Shown here: positions 17,172-25,753 of the stretch, in pieces | Layout: every line of letters starts with the position of its first letter | Position numbering within the stretch: position 1 is the first letter of the stretch | Origin: Streptomyces griseus | GTDB taxonomy: Bacteria > Actinomycetota > Actinomycetes > Streptomycetales > Streptomycetaceae | Assembly (NCBI RefSeq): GCF_900460065.1 | Contig: NZ_UAVD01000024.1 | Location: 310,001 to 374,000, forward strand | Direction: 5' to 3' | Length of the DNA: 64,000 nucleotides | Position numbers and translations under genes: made by a program | Notes under the pieces: model-generated | Told to the model about the DNA's origin: nothing | The model's database searches: none | What the model saw: the letters and a program-made list of their open reading frames with translations, nothing else

Positions 17172-17806
17172 CGCCGCGCCCGCGGCCGTCCCGGTCGCGC
17201 GTGGCCCGGGCGCGGTCTCTGTCGGCCGCGCTGGTCCTCGCGCTCCTCACCGTCCTCACCCTGGTCGGCGGCGGAGCCTCGGCGGCCGGTGCCGCGCTCG
17301 CCCCGTCGGCCTCCCGGAGCCCCGCGCCCGTCACCACCGCCGCCTCGGCGCCCACCGCCCCCCAGATCCGGCACGCCGGACACGACGTCCGGCACCGGGC
17401 CGGCCATGACTCCCGGCACCGCGCCGGGCACCTCGCGGCATCCGGCAGCGCGGGGCCGGACCGCGCACGCGGAGCCGTGGCCGAGCCGGGCGCGGAGGCG
17501 ACGGCGCGTGCCGCGCACGAGCAGCCCAGGGCGGCGGCCGATCCGGCGCAGGCCCCCCGGGCGGGCACCGGCCGGCCGTACCTGCTTCTCCACGCGCCAC
17601 CGCCGCCGCACGACGCGCTGACGCCCACTCCGCCGGGGCCGTCCGAGCCGCGCCCCGGCGTCCACCACGTCGCCGCGGACTCCTCCGACGTGCCCGGCGG
17701 CCGCAGGGGTGCGCTCCCCGGCGTACGGGGGCCTCCGGGCGGGACCACCGGTCCCACGACCGGTCAGCCGTCCTGTTCTGCCGATCCGGCGCCGCGTCCT
17801 CACTGA
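17168..17806 (+). CDS. Small exported Pro/Ala/His-rich protein
   Basis: A 212-residue protein of unrecognised family. GTG 17168 overlaps the MreB-like stop codon (GTGA), which implies translational coupling. Residues 9-45 form a signal peptide or single membrane anchor (LSAALVLALLTVLTLVGGGASA). The rest is low complexity, with a His repeat (RHAGHDVRHRAGHDSRHRAGH, about residues 72-92) and a Pro-rich tail (HAPPPPHDALTPTPPGPSEP). No catalytic motif is visible. Its position between an actin-fold gene and secDF hints at an envelope role. Confidence 0.6.
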   Translation: MTPRPRPSRSRVARARSLSAALVLALLTVLTLVGGGASAAGAALAPSASRSPAPVTTAASAPTAPQIRHAGHDVRHRAGHDSRHRAGHLAASGSAGPDRARGAVAEPGAEATARAAHEQPRAAADPAQAPRAGTGRPYLLLHAPPPPHDALTPTPPGPSEPRPGVHHVAADSSDVPGGRRGALPGVRGPPGGTTGPTTGQPSCSADPAPRPH

Positions 17807-17841
17807 GGTGAGGGCGCCGGGCGCCCCACCGGAGGATTTCC

Positions 17842-20217
17842 ATGACTCGCGCCACCGCGGTGCGAGCGGTTCTGGCTGTCGCCGTCCTGCTCGTCTCCGT
17901 CTACATCAGCCTGACCATGTCGCCCAGACTCGGCCTCGATCTCCAGGGCGGCACCCGTATCGTGCTCCAGGCCCGGGACACCGCCACCGTCGAGGCGGAC
18001 CGGGAGACCACCGACCGCACCCTGGAGGTGCTCCGGCAGCGCATCGACTCGCTGGGCGTCTCCGAGCCGACCCTGACCCGTTCCGGCGAGGACCGGATCA
18101 TCGTCGAACTGCCCGACGTCCAGGATCCGCGCCAGGCCGCCGAAGTGATCGGCCGGACGGCTCAGCTCACCTTCCACCCGGTCCAGGGACCGGCGGCCGA
18201 GGAACCGGAGAAGAAGCCCTCGGGCTCCGACCCGACCGCCGAACCGGGCTCCCCCGCCGAACCCGGCTCCACCCCCGACCCCGACCGGCTGACCCTCCCC
18301 GACGAGCAGGGCCGCGTCCTCGACCTCGGCCCCTCCCGGCTCTCCGGGGCCGGCGTCGAGGACGCCACCGCGGGCTTCGAGGCGCAGGGCGGCGCGGGCT
18401 GGAGCGTCTCGCTCGAATTCCGCAAGGACGCCGGTCAGGAATGGAAGAAGCTGACCGGCGAAGCGGCCTGTCATCCCGCCGGCGACGACCGCCGCAGGGT
18501 CGCCATCGTCCTCGACCAGAAGGTCATCTCCTCGCCGCAGGTCGACCCCTCGGTCGGCTGCGGGGCCGGACTGCCGTCCGGGGCCACCCAGATCACCGGC
18601 TCCTTCAGCGCGGACGAGGCACGTGATCTGGCGCTGCTCATCAAGGGCGGAGCCCTGCCCGTGCCCGTCGAGATCGTCGAGCAGCGGACCGTCGGCCCGA
18701 CGCTCGGCGCCGCGGCCATCGACGCGAGCGCGCAGGCGGCCCTCATCGGCGCTGCCGCCACCGCGCTGTTCATCACGATCGTCTACCGTCTCTTCGGTGC
18801 GCTGGCCGCCGTGGCGCTGGGCGCGTACGGGGTGATCTCCTACGCCGCGCTCGTCGCCCTCGGTGTCACGCTGACGCTTCCCGGGCTCGCCGGTTTCGTC
18901 CTCGCGATCGGGATGGCGGTCGACGCGAACGTCCTGGTCTTCGAACGGGCCAGGGAGGAGTGCGCCGACCGGCCGAAACGTTCCCTGCGCTCCGCGCTGA
19001 CCACCGGGTTCCAGAAGGCGTGGAGCGCGGTCGCCGACTCCAACGCGACCACGCTGATCGCGGCCGGACTGCTGTTCTTCCTGGGCTCGGGCCCCGTCAA
19101 GGGCTTCGGGGTCACCCTCGCCATCGGGGTCATCGCCTCGATGTTCTCCGCGCTGGTCATCGCCCGCGCGCTCACCGAGATCGCCGCCAACTCCCGCTTC
19201 GTCAGCGACTACCGGAACGTCAACGGCATCGCGCGCCCCGGCGCCGTGCGCACCTGGCTGACACGCAAGGACCCGCAGATCTTCCGGAAACCGGTCCGCT
19301 GGCTCGTCGTCTCGGCGGCCTTGGTCGCCGTCGCGGTGGCCGGGATCGTGGTGCGCGGCGTCGACCTCGGCGTGGAGTTCACCGGGGGCCGGCTGGTCGA
19401 GTACTCCACCAGCCGGCCGGTCGACGTCGAGACGGCCCGGGACACGCTCGCCGCCGCCGGGTTCGGCGACGCCGAGGTCACCACCGCGGGCGACGGCGAC
19501 CTGTCCGTACGCACCGGGAAGCTCGACAACGACGGCGAACACGCCCTGCGCGCCGCCCTCGCCGAGGAGGGCGGCGAGACGACGAAGGTACGGGACGAGC
19601 TGATCGGCCCGAGCCTCGGCGACGAACTCCGGCGCAACGCGCTGATCGCCCTGGGGGTCGCCGTCGCCGTCCAGCTGGCCTACCTGGCGGTCCGGTTCCG
19701 CTGGACGTTCGCGGTGTCGTCCGTCGCGGCGATGGTGCACGACGTGATCCTGGTGGTGGGGGCCTTCGCCTGGCTGGGGCGGCCGGTGGACGGCATCTTC
19801 CTGGCGGCCCTGCTCACCGTGATCGGCTACTCGGTCAACGACTCGGTGGTGGTCTTCGACCGGGTACGGGAGCTGTGGGGGGCGAACCGTCGGACACCGC
19901 TGGACACCATCGCCCGGCGGGCCGTCCTCCAGACCGTCCCGCGCACGGTGAACACCGGGATGGGCGCCCTGTTCATCCTGGCCGCCCTCGCGGTGCTGGG
20001 CGGCGATTCGCTGGCCGACTTCGCGCTCGCCCTGCTCATCGGCATCGTCGTCGGCACCTGGTCCTCGGTGTTCACCGCCGTGCCCGGGGCCCTTCTCCTG
20101 GAACGGAACGCCAAGACCCCGCCGCCCGTCCCCGGCAAGCGGAAGGGGAAGGGCTCGACGCGCGGGCGCGCGGGCGCGTCCCGGCGCGATCCGCTCGACA
20201 ACGGGGCACGCGTCTGA
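17842..20217 (+). CDS. secDF: SecD-SecF fusion protein translocase subunit
   Basis: A 791-residue fusion of SecD and SecF, the proton-driven accessory subunits that help pull preproteins across the membrane after SecYEG. The SecD half has an N-terminal helix, the motif LGLDLQGGTRIVL (residues 32-44), an extracytoplasmic domain with a Pro/Glu-rich insert (about 115-150), and helices from about 290 including GFVLAIGMAVDANVLVFER. The SecF half starts near 465 with DLGVEFTGGRLVEYS and repeats the helix bundle (YSVNDSVVVFDRVRE). ATG 17842 has GGAGGA 6 bp upstream. Separate secD and secF genes normally exist elsewhere in Streptomyces, so this is probably a second, fused copy. Confidence 0.93.
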   Translation: MTRATAVRAVLAVAVLLVSVYISLTMSPRLGLDLQGGTRIVLQARDTATVEADRETTDRTLEVLRQRIDSLGVSEPTLTRSGEDRIIVELPDVQDPRQAAEVIGRTAQLTFHPVQGPAAEEPEKKPSGSDPTAEPGSPAEPGSTPDPDRLTLPDEQGRVLDLGPSRLSGAGVEDATAGFEAQGGAGWSVSLEFRKDAGQEWKKLTGEAACHPAGDDRRRVAIVLDQKVISSPQVDPSVGCGAGLPSGATQITGSFSADEARDLALLIKGGALPVPVEIVEQRTVGPTLGAAAIDASAQAALIGAAATALFITIVYRLFGALAAVALGAYGVISYAALVALGVTLTLPGLAGFVLAIGMAVDANVLVFERAREECADRPKRSLRSALTTGFQKAWSAVADSNATTLIAAGLLFFLGSGPVKGFGVTLAIGVIASMFSALVIARALTEIAANSRFVSDYRNVNGIARPGAVRTWLTRKDPQIFRKPVRWLVVSAALVAVAVAGIVVRGVDLGVEFTGGRLVEYSTSRPVDVETARDTLAAAGFGDAEVTTAGDGDLSVRTGKLDNDGEHALRAALAEEGGETTKVRDELIGPSLGDELRRNALIALGVAVAVQLAYLAVRFRWTFAVSSVAAMVHDVILVVGAFAWLGRPVDGIFLAALLTVIGYSVNDSVVVFDRVRELWGANRRTPLDTIARRAVLQTVPRTVNTGMGALFILAALAVLGGDSLADFALALLIGIVVGTWSSVFTAVPGALLLERNAKTPPPVPGKRKGKGSTRGRAGASRRDPLDNGARV

Positions 20218-20232
20218 GGCGACCCCGCGCCC

Positions 20233-20275
20233 CCGGCGCCACGACCCGCCCCCCCCCGGCGGGTCGTGGCGCCGG
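20233..20275. terminator. Strong bidirectional hairpin between secDF and the XRE gene
   Basis: A perfect 18-bp stem (20233-20250 with 20258-20275) closed by a C7 loop, 16 bp past the secDF stop codon and 20 bp past the stop of the convergent XRE gene. Confidence 0.8.
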
Positions 20276-20294
20276 AGGGGCCTTGTGCCCGGGG

Positions 20295-21116
20295 TCAGGA
20301 CGGGACGTGGGCGTGCAGGTAGGCGGCCGTCTCCCGGTCGGCGGGGAGGAACGTCTCGATGGCCAGCTCGGCCACCGTCACGTCCATCGGTGTGTTGAAC
20401 GTCGCGATCGACGACACGAACGACAGAATCCGGCCCCCGTGTTCGAGCAGCATCGGCAGCGCGAACGCGGCGGAGCGCCTGTGCCCCGCACCGCCGGTGC
20501 GCCGGTCCGCGCCGGCCGCCCGCTCCGGGACCGGATAGGCGGCCACCTCGTCGTACAGCGCACGCAGCTCCGGCGAGCGTACGAGGGCGATCTGGCGGTC
20601 CATCTGGGCCAGCAGGTCCGCCCGCCACTCCGGGAGGTTCACGATGCGCGGGGCGAGCCCCTCCGGGTGGAGCGTGAGCCGCATGGCGTTCACCGGCGGG
20701 GCCAGCAGCTTCTCCGGCACCCCCGCGAGCAGCAGGGCGATCCCCCGATTGGCCGCCACCACCCCGTAGGTGCCGTCCACCACGAGCGCCGGATACGGCT
20801 CGTACGCCGCGAGCAGCCGGTCGAGGCCCTCCCGGAGGGAGGCCATCGCGGGGTCGTCGAGCGGCGTCTGCGCGTACCGGGGCGCGTAACCGGCCACCAC
20901 CAGAAGGGCGTTGCGTTCACGGACCGGGACGTTCAGTTCCTCGGCCAGCCGCAGGACCATGTCCTCGCTGGGCCGGGAGCGGCCCGTCTCGATGAACGAG
21001 ATGTGGCGGGCCGAGGAGTCGGCGCGCAGGGCCAGCTCCAGCTGGCTGATGCGCCGCTGCTCGCGCCAGTCCCGCAGCAGCGGCCCCACTCCCGTGTCGG
21101 GCAAGACAGTCGTCAT
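20295..21116 (-). CDS. XRE-family regulator with MmyB-like ligand domain
   Basis: A 273-residue regulator. Residues 10-70 are a helix-turn-helix of the XRE type (LLRDWREQRRISQLELALRADSSARHISFIETGRSRPS). The remainder matches the MmyB-like ligand-binding domain (PF17765 type): YAPRYAQTPLDD, LLAAYEPYPALVVDGTYGVVAANRG and the C-terminal SFVSSIATFNTPMDVTVAELAIETFLPADRET. These proteins are thought to sense fatty-acyl-like ligands and often control a neighbouring enzyme; no target stands out here. It diverges from the pterin dehydratase gene. Confidence 0.88.
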   Translation of the reverse strand: MTTVLPDTGVGPLLRDWREQRRISQLELALRADSSARHISFIETGRSRPSEDMVLRLAEELNVPVRERNALLVVAGYAPRYAQTPLDDPAMASLREGLDRLLAAYEPYPALVVDGTYGVVAANRGIALLLAGVPEKLLAPPVNAMRLTLHPEGLAPRIVNLPEWRADLLAQMDRQIALVRSPELRALYDEVAAYPVPERAAGADRRTGGAGHRRSAAFALPMLLEHGGRILSFVSSIATFNTPMDVTVAELAIETFLPADRETAAYLHAHVPS

Positions 21117-21215
21117 GCCAAGACCGTAACGTCACCGGCGGGCCGGGGCCGTTGCGGGCCGCCCGGCCCGCTGTGACGCACAGGCCGATCCACCGAGACC
21201 CACGGGAGCCGTTCC

Positions 21216-21521
21216 ATGAGTGCAGAGCCGCTGTCGCCGAACGAGATCGACCGCCGGCTGGAGAGCCTGCCCGGCTGGGCGCTGGAGGGTGACCGGATCA
21301 CCCGGACCTTCCGGCTGCCCTCGCACTTCGCCGCCGCCGCGCTGACGGTCCACATCGCGCGCATCCAGGACGAGCTGAACCATCACGCGGACCTGACGCT
21401 CGGATACAACACGGTCGCCCTCTCCGTCCACACGCACGACGCGGGAGGCGCGGTCACCGAGAAGGACCTCGCGCTCGCCGAACGGGTGGCGAGCGCCGCC
21501 CCGGCCCACGGAGCGGAATAG
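21216..21521 (+). CDS. 4a-hydroxytetrahydrobiopterin dehydratase
   Basis: A 101-residue pterin-4-alpha-carbinolamine dehydratase, which dehydrates the hydroxylated pterin formed by aromatic amino acid hydroxylases. It matches the family's full length, with LPGWALEGDRITRTFRLPSHFAAAAL and the active-site stretch DELNHHADLTLGYNTVALSVHTHDAGGAVTEKD. The classic HHP is HHA here, a tolerated change; both histidines and the late Asp remain. No aromatic amino acid hydroxylase is nearby. Confidence 0.88.
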   Translation: MSAEPLSPNEIDRRLESLPGWALEGDRITRTFRLPSHFAAAALTVHIARIQDELNHHADLTLGYNTVALSVHTHDAGGAVTEKDLALAERVASAAPAHGAE

Positions 21522-21591
21522 CGGGGCGGGGCCGAACGGTCCACCGGGCCGCGCCACGACGGGCTGCCCGGCCCCTTCCCCGGCCCGGGGC

Positions 21592-22554
21592 TCAGGCCAC
21601 GGTGCCGAACCTCGGGTGCGCGCCGAGCCACCGGGCGTAGCCCGGGCTGCGCGACACCGCCTCGGCGTAGGCCGCGCGGGTCGCTCCGGCCACCGTCCCC
21701 GCCGCGGCGTCCGCGGCGGGGGAGTGCGGGTGCCAGCCCACCAGATGGCGCCAGCTGAGCGGCGCGCCCGCCAGCGGCCTGGTCACCACACCCGGCGTCG
21801 GCGGGAACGTCGCCCGGCACAGTCCGATCGCCCGCCCCACCTGGACCAGATGGACGACGGACGAGGTGTCCGTCTCGTACACCGACACCGGGGTGAACCC
21901 CGACCGCGCGCAGGCGGAGGTGAAGCAGTCGGCGAAGCAGCCGTCCCCGGGCACGTCCGCCCAGCACTCGTCGGCGAGGGCCGCCAGCTCCAACTCCGTT
22001 TCATGGGCCAGCGCGTGATCCTCCGGCAGCATCACGAAGACCGGGTCCACCCCGACGACCTCCCAGGCCAGCCGGTCCGCCAGCGGCGGCGGACTCTCAC
22101 CGCACGTCCCGATCAGCGCGAAGTCGAGTCGGCCGTCGATCACCAGCGAGGCGATCTCGGCCACCGACCACGAGGTGTACGTCGACACCGGTACCGACGG
22201 GTGCGCGGCGGCCATCCGGTCCACCAGGCCGCCGAGCAGCGGGCCGTGTGTGCCGCCCAGCCGGAACCGGTCCAGCGACCCCGTGGCATTGGCGAACCGG
22301 ACCGCCTCCGCCTGGAGTTCACTGACCGCCGGCAGCACCACCCGGGCCCGCTCCAGCACCAGTTCGCCGAGCGGCGTGGCCCGCGCCCCGGTGTGGTCGC
22401 GGTCGAAGAGAGCACCGCCCAGGGCCTTCTCGATCCGCCGCAGCTGAGCGCTGAGGGCAGGCTGGGCAAGCCCCAGCGTGGCGGCGGCCTTGGTGAGGCT
22501 GCCCGTGTCGGCAATGGCACGGACCGTTCGTAGATGGCGCAACTCCAGCTCCAT
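21592..22554 (-). CDS. LysR-family transcriptional regulator
   Basis: A 320-residue LysR regulator. Residues 1-60 form the winged helix-turn-helix (LRHLRTVRAIADTGSLTKAAATLGLAQPALSAQLRRIEKALG), followed by the co-inducer domain. An interrupted dyad lies 21-45 bp upstream of its start. The NmrA-like gene sits upstream in the same direction, with 114 bp between. The effector is unknown. It is convergent with the pterin dehydratase gene. Confidence 0.88.
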   Translation of the reverse strand: MELELRHLRTVRAIADTGSLTKAAATLGLAQPALSAQLRRIEKALGGALFDRDHTGARATPLGELVLERARVVLPAVSELQAEAVRFANATGSLDRFRLGGTHGPLLGGLVDRMAAAHPSVPVSTYTSWSVAEIASLVIDGRLDFALIGTCGESPPPLADRLAWEVVGVDPVFVMLPEDHALAHETELELAALADECWADVPGDGCFADCFTSACARSGFTPVSVYETDTSSVVHLVQVGRAIGLCRATFPPTPGVVTRPLAGAPLSWRHLVGWHPHSPAADAAAGTVAGATRAAYAEAVSRSPGYARWLGAHPRFGTVA

Positions 22555-22574
22555 AAGGGCAAGTTATGGGCCCA

Positions 22575-22599
22575 AGCGCACCCCGGCAATATGTGCGCT
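22575..22599. promoter_or_regulatory. Interrupted dyad upstream of the LysR gene
   Basis: Perfect 7-bp arms AGCGCAC and GTGCGCT separated by exactly 11 bp. This is the geometry of LysR-type binding sites (dyad with T-N11-A spacing), although the end bases are C and G rather than T and A. Its position suggests autoregulation. Confidence 0.5.
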
Positions 22600-22668
22600 C
22601 CGCCTACCGTTCGGTCGGTGTACACGGGGCGTACGCCGCCGGGCCCCGGCCGGAAGCGGAATTCCGGC

Positions 22669-23595
22669 TCAGCCGTGCCAGGCGCCGTCCCCCGCGGCCT
22701 CGGACACGAAGACGGAGAAGTCCTTCGGCTCCCGGCCCAGCACCCGCTTCACGTCGTCCGTCGTCCCCGCGTTGCGGCCGTCCAGCAGTGCCGCGAACAA
22801 CTCGGCCAGGAACTCCGCCTCCGGGTCGAACCCCTCGAACTCCGCCAGCATCGACGCGTACGCGTCCGCCGTCACCGGCACGTACCGCACCGCGCGGCCC
22901 GACGCCCGGCCCAGCTCCTCGGCCGCCTCCGCGAACGTCAGGCTCCGGGGGCCCGTCAGCTCGTACACCGCCCCCGCGTGCCCCTCCCCGGTCAGCGCGG
23001 CCACCACCACGTCGGCCAGGTCGTCGAGGTCCAGGAAGGGTTCCGCCGTCGTACCCGCGGGGAACACCACCTCGCCGCCGAGCACGCCTTCCAGCAGCGC
23101 GCTCTCGCTGAAGTTCTGCGCGAAGAAGGCCGACCGGACGACGGTGACCTCCGCCGCCCCGGCGGCCCCGCGCAGCGCTTCCTCGGCGACGGCCGCCCGC
23201 GGTTCGCCGCGACCCGACAGCAGCACCACCCTCCGCACCCCGCACGCCGCGGCGGTCCGCCCGAAGGCGGCCATGGCCTCCGCCGCTCCGGGCACCGCCA
23301 GGTCCGGGTAGTACGCCACATAAGCGGCCCGGACGCCGCGCAGCGCCGCCGCCCAGCCCGTTTCGTCCTGCCAGTCGAACGGCACCTCGCCCGTGCGGGA
23401 ACCCGAACGGACCGGCACCCCCAGGGCCGTCAGCCGCTCCACCACGCGACGGCCGGTCTTCCCCGTTCCGCTGGTCACCAGAACCGTTCCCGCGGCCACT
23501 CCCGCGTCCCGCTCCGCCACTCGTCCCCCGCCCCGTCCGCCGTTCCCGCCGTCGCCGCCGTTGTCGTCCCGCCGCGTGATCGCGTTCTCCGTCAT
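22669..23595 (-). CDS. NmrA-like NAD(P)-binding protein
   Basis: A 308-residue Rossmann-fold protein of the atypical short-chain dehydrogenase group (NmrA/ergot-alkaloid type). The nucleotide loop is VLVTSGTGKTGRRVVERL (about residues 36-53), preceded by a Gly/Asn/Asp-rich tail (DDNGGDGGNGGRGGG) at the N-terminus. TVVRSAFFAQNFSESALL and FLDLDDLADVVVAAL are typical of redox-sensing or quinone-reducing relatives. ATG 23595 is chosen over an upstream in-frame ATG because GGAG lies 5-6 bp before it. It diverges from the AraC gene, with a palindromic repeat between them. Confidence 0.85.
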   Translation of the reverse strand: MTENAITRRDDNGGDGGNGGRGGGRVAERDAGVAAGTVLVTSGTGKTGRRVVERLTALGVPVRSGSRTGEVPFDWQDETGWAAALRGVRAAYVAYYPDLAVPGAAEAMAAFGRTAAACGVRRVVLLSGRGEPRAAVAEEALRGAAGAAEVTVVRSAFFAQNFSESALLEGVLGGEVVFPAGTTAEPFLDLDDLADVVVAALTGEGHAGAVYELTGPRSLTFAEAAEELGRASGRAVRYVPVTADAYASMLAEFEGFDPEAEFLAELFAALLDGRNAGTTDDVKRVLGREPKDFSVFVSEAAGDGAWHG

Positions 23596-23714
23596 GGCTC
23601 CAGCCTCCCGGTTCCGCGACCGCCCGGACATGCTCCAAAGGCTCAGCCGCCTACGTCTGCGTCCACGTCTCCGCGGGCCCCTCGGTGCGCTTCTCCGTCC
23701 GGGGCCGCGCGTCC

Positions 23715-23777
23715 AGGCCCTGTCGTCGCACTGCCGTCGTCGCCCGCGGGGCGGGCGGCAGTGCGACGACAGGGCCT
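23715..23777 (+). repeat. Palindromic repeat element, copy 1
   Basis: A 63-bp element with perfect 21-bp arms (23715-23735 and 23757-23777). The inside is a GTCGTC bulge plus a 6-bp inner stem (GCCCGC/GCGGGC). It lies 12 bp before the AraC start codon. It is the inverse-orientation relative of copy 2 near 29.6 kb, and the differences between their arms are compensatory. It may be a REP/MITE-like repeat or a structured RNA. Confidence 0.72.
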
Positions 23778-23789
23778 AGGCTGGCGGCC

Positions 23790-24800
23790 ATGGACGCTCT
23801 CGCCGGACTCCTGGACGGACCTCGGGCCCGGGGCGCGTTCCTGCTCCGCATGGTGATGGATCCGCCCTGGGCGGTACGGGTCGAGGACCGGGCCCCGATC
23901 TGCCTCATGTCGGTCCGGCGCGGAACGGCCTTCGTCGTCCCGTCCGGGGGAGGCGAACCGGTCCGGCTGGGCCCCGGGGACATCGCGGTGGTCCGCGGCC
24001 CCGACCCGTACACCGTCGCCGACGCACCCGGGACGACGCCCCACGCGCTCGTCGGTCCCGGCGGCGTCTGCACCACGCTGCACGGCCGGCCGCTCTCCCA
24101 GGACATGGTGCTGAACGTACGGACGTGGGGGAACGCGGCCGACGGCGCCACGGCGGTCCTCGTCGGCACCTATCTGCTGGACGGCGAGATCAGCAGCCGG
24201 CTGCTGGACGCCGTGCCCCCGCTGCTCACGGTTCCCGCCGACGCGCGGACCCGGCCGCTGCTGGACCTCCTCGACGCGGAGATCGCCCAGGAGGAGCCGG
24301 GCCAGCGCGTGGTCCTGGACCGGCTGCTGGACCTGCTGCTCATCGCCGTGCTCCGCGCCTGGTTCGCCCGGCCCGGGGCCGACGCCCCCTCCTGGTACCG
24401 CGCCATGGGCGACCCCGTCGTGGGCGCGGCGCTGCGGCTGCTGCGGAACGACCCGGCGCACCCCTGGACCGTCGCCTCGCTCGCCGCCCGCGTCGGGGTG
24501 TCCCGGGCCGGCCTCGCCCGGCGGTTCACCGGACTGGTCGGGGAGCCGCCGATGGCCTACCTGACCGGGCGGCGGCTCGCCGTCGCGGCCGACCTGCTGC
24601 GCGAGAGCGACGCCACGGTGGAGGCCGTGGCCCGGAAGGTCGGCTACAGCACCCCCTTCGCCTTCAGCGCGGCGTTCAAGAGGGTCAGGGGCGTCAGCCC
24701 GCAGGAGTACCGCGGCAGCCCGCCGGAGGATCACCTCGATTTGCCGGTCCGGCAAAGAAGATTGCCGGACGGGCGCCCGCTGGAGAAGCTGGTCCCATGA
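23790..24800 (+). CDS. AraC-family regulator with cupin domain
   Basis: A 336-residue regulator. Residues 1-180 are an AraC-type cupin sensor (cupin_6 class: VRRGTAFVVPSGGGEPVRLGPGDIAVVRGPDPYTVAD). Residues 235-325 hold two helix-turn-helix motifs (WTVASLAARVGVSRAGLARRF and VEAVARKVGYSTPFAFSAAFKRVRGVSPQEYR). Its stop codon overlaps the start of the methyltransferase gene (ATGA, 24797-24800), so the two are co-expressed. The sensor class responds to small molecules; the ligand is unknown. Confidence 0.9.
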   Translation: MDALAGLLDGPRARGAFLLRMVMDPPWAVRVEDRAPICLMSVRRGTAFVVPSGGGEPVRLGPGDIAVVRGPDPYTVADAPGTTPHALVGPGGVCTTLHGRPLSQDMVLNVRTWGNAADGATAVLVGTYLLDGEISSRLLDAVPPLLTVPADARTRPLLDLLDAEIAQEEPGQRVVLDRLLDLLLIAVLRAWFARPGADAPSWYRAMGDPVVGAALRLLRNDPAHPWTVASLAARVGVSRAGLARRFTGLVGEPPMAYLTGRRLAVAADLLRESDATVEAVARKVGYSTPFAFSAAFKRVRGVSPQEYRGSPPEDHLDLPVRQRRLPDGRPLEKLVP

Positions 24801-25729
24801 GCAGCCACGCCGGTCACGGCCACCACGACGCGCACGCACCCGCCCACGCCCACGCGCATGCCCACGGATCGGGCGGCGATCCGGCGACGGACATCGACTG
24901 GGACGTCCTCGGGCCCCTGCTGGAGCAGGAGGCCGAACTGAACGGCGTCCCGTACGAGGAGGCGGCCCGCTGGATCGCCGGCCTGCCCACCGCACCGAAG
25001 GTCCGCCGGGTCCTGGACATCGGCAGCGGCCCCGGCGTCGTCTCCTGCCTGCTCGCCGAGGTCTTCCCGGAGGCCGAGGTGGTGGCGGTGGACGCGACAC
25101 CCGCCCTCCTGGACCGCGCGAAGGACCGCGCGCGACGCCTCGGCCTGAGCGACCGGTTCCGGACCCTGGAGGCCGAACTCCCGGCGGACTTCGACCGGTT
25201 GGGCGAGGCCGACCTGATCTGGGCGGGCAACTCGCTGCACCACCTGGGCGACCAGCGCGCCGCTCTGGCGGGCTTCGCCGGACTCCTGCGGCCCGGCGGC
25301 ACGGTCGCGCTCGTCGAGGGCGGACTGCCCACCCGGCGGCTCCCGCGCGACATCGGCATCGGAGAGCCCGGCCTGGAGGCCCGTATGGGCGCGGCCTCCG
25401 CCACCCGCTTCGAGCGCATGCGGTCCGAACTCCCGGGCGCGAAGCGGGAGACCGAGGACTGGGCCGCGCTGTTCACCGCCGTCGGCCTCGTGCCGCAGGG
25501 CACCCGCAGCTTCCTCCTCGACCTGCCCGCCCCGCTCTCCGGCCCCGCCCGCGACCATGTCGTCGCGAGCATCACCCGCGAGCGGGAGATCCTGGGCGAC
25601 CTGCTGTCGGCCGAGGACAGCGCCGTACTGGACCGGATGCTGGACCCGCGGGACCCCGAAGGCCTTCACCACCGCCCCGACGTCCACCTCCTCGCCGCGC
25701 GCACGGTCCACCTGGGCCGCCGCGACTGA
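24797..25729 (+). CDS. His-rich SAM-dependent methyltransferase
   Basis: A 310-residue class I methyltransferase: SAM motif VLDIGSGPGVVSCLLAEVFPEAEVVAVDATPALLDRA (about residues 72-110), then EADLIWAGNSLHHLGD and LLRPGGTVALVEGG. The first 28 residues are a His/Ala run (HAGHGHHDAHAPAHAHAHAHG) that looks like a metal-binding tail and is not part of the catalytic fold. It is coupled to the AraC regulator by a 4-bp overlap. The acceptor substrate is unknown. Confidence 0.87.
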   Translation: MSSHAGHGHHDAHAPAHAHAHAHGSGGDPATDIDWDVLGPLLEQEAELNGVPYEEAARWIAGLPTAPKVRRVLDIGSGPGVVSCLLAEVFPEAEVVAVDATPALLDRAKDRARRLGLSDRFRTLEAELPADFDRLGEADLIWAGNSLHHLGDQRAALAGFAGLLRPGGTVALVEGGLPTRRLPRDIGIGEPGLEARMGAASATRFERMRSELPGAKRETEDWAALFTAVGLVPQGTRSFLLDLPAPLSGPARDHVVASITREREILGDLLSAEDSAVLDRMLDPRDPEGLHHRPDVHLLAARTVHLGRRD

Positions 25730-25753
25730 ACCGGCGCCACCGTCCCGGGCTCC

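Noticed and set aside
23715..23777. Repeat copy 1 as an ordinary terminator
   Set aside because: It lies between two divergent genes, so no transcript ends there; a related copy elsewhere makes a dispersed repeat more likely.
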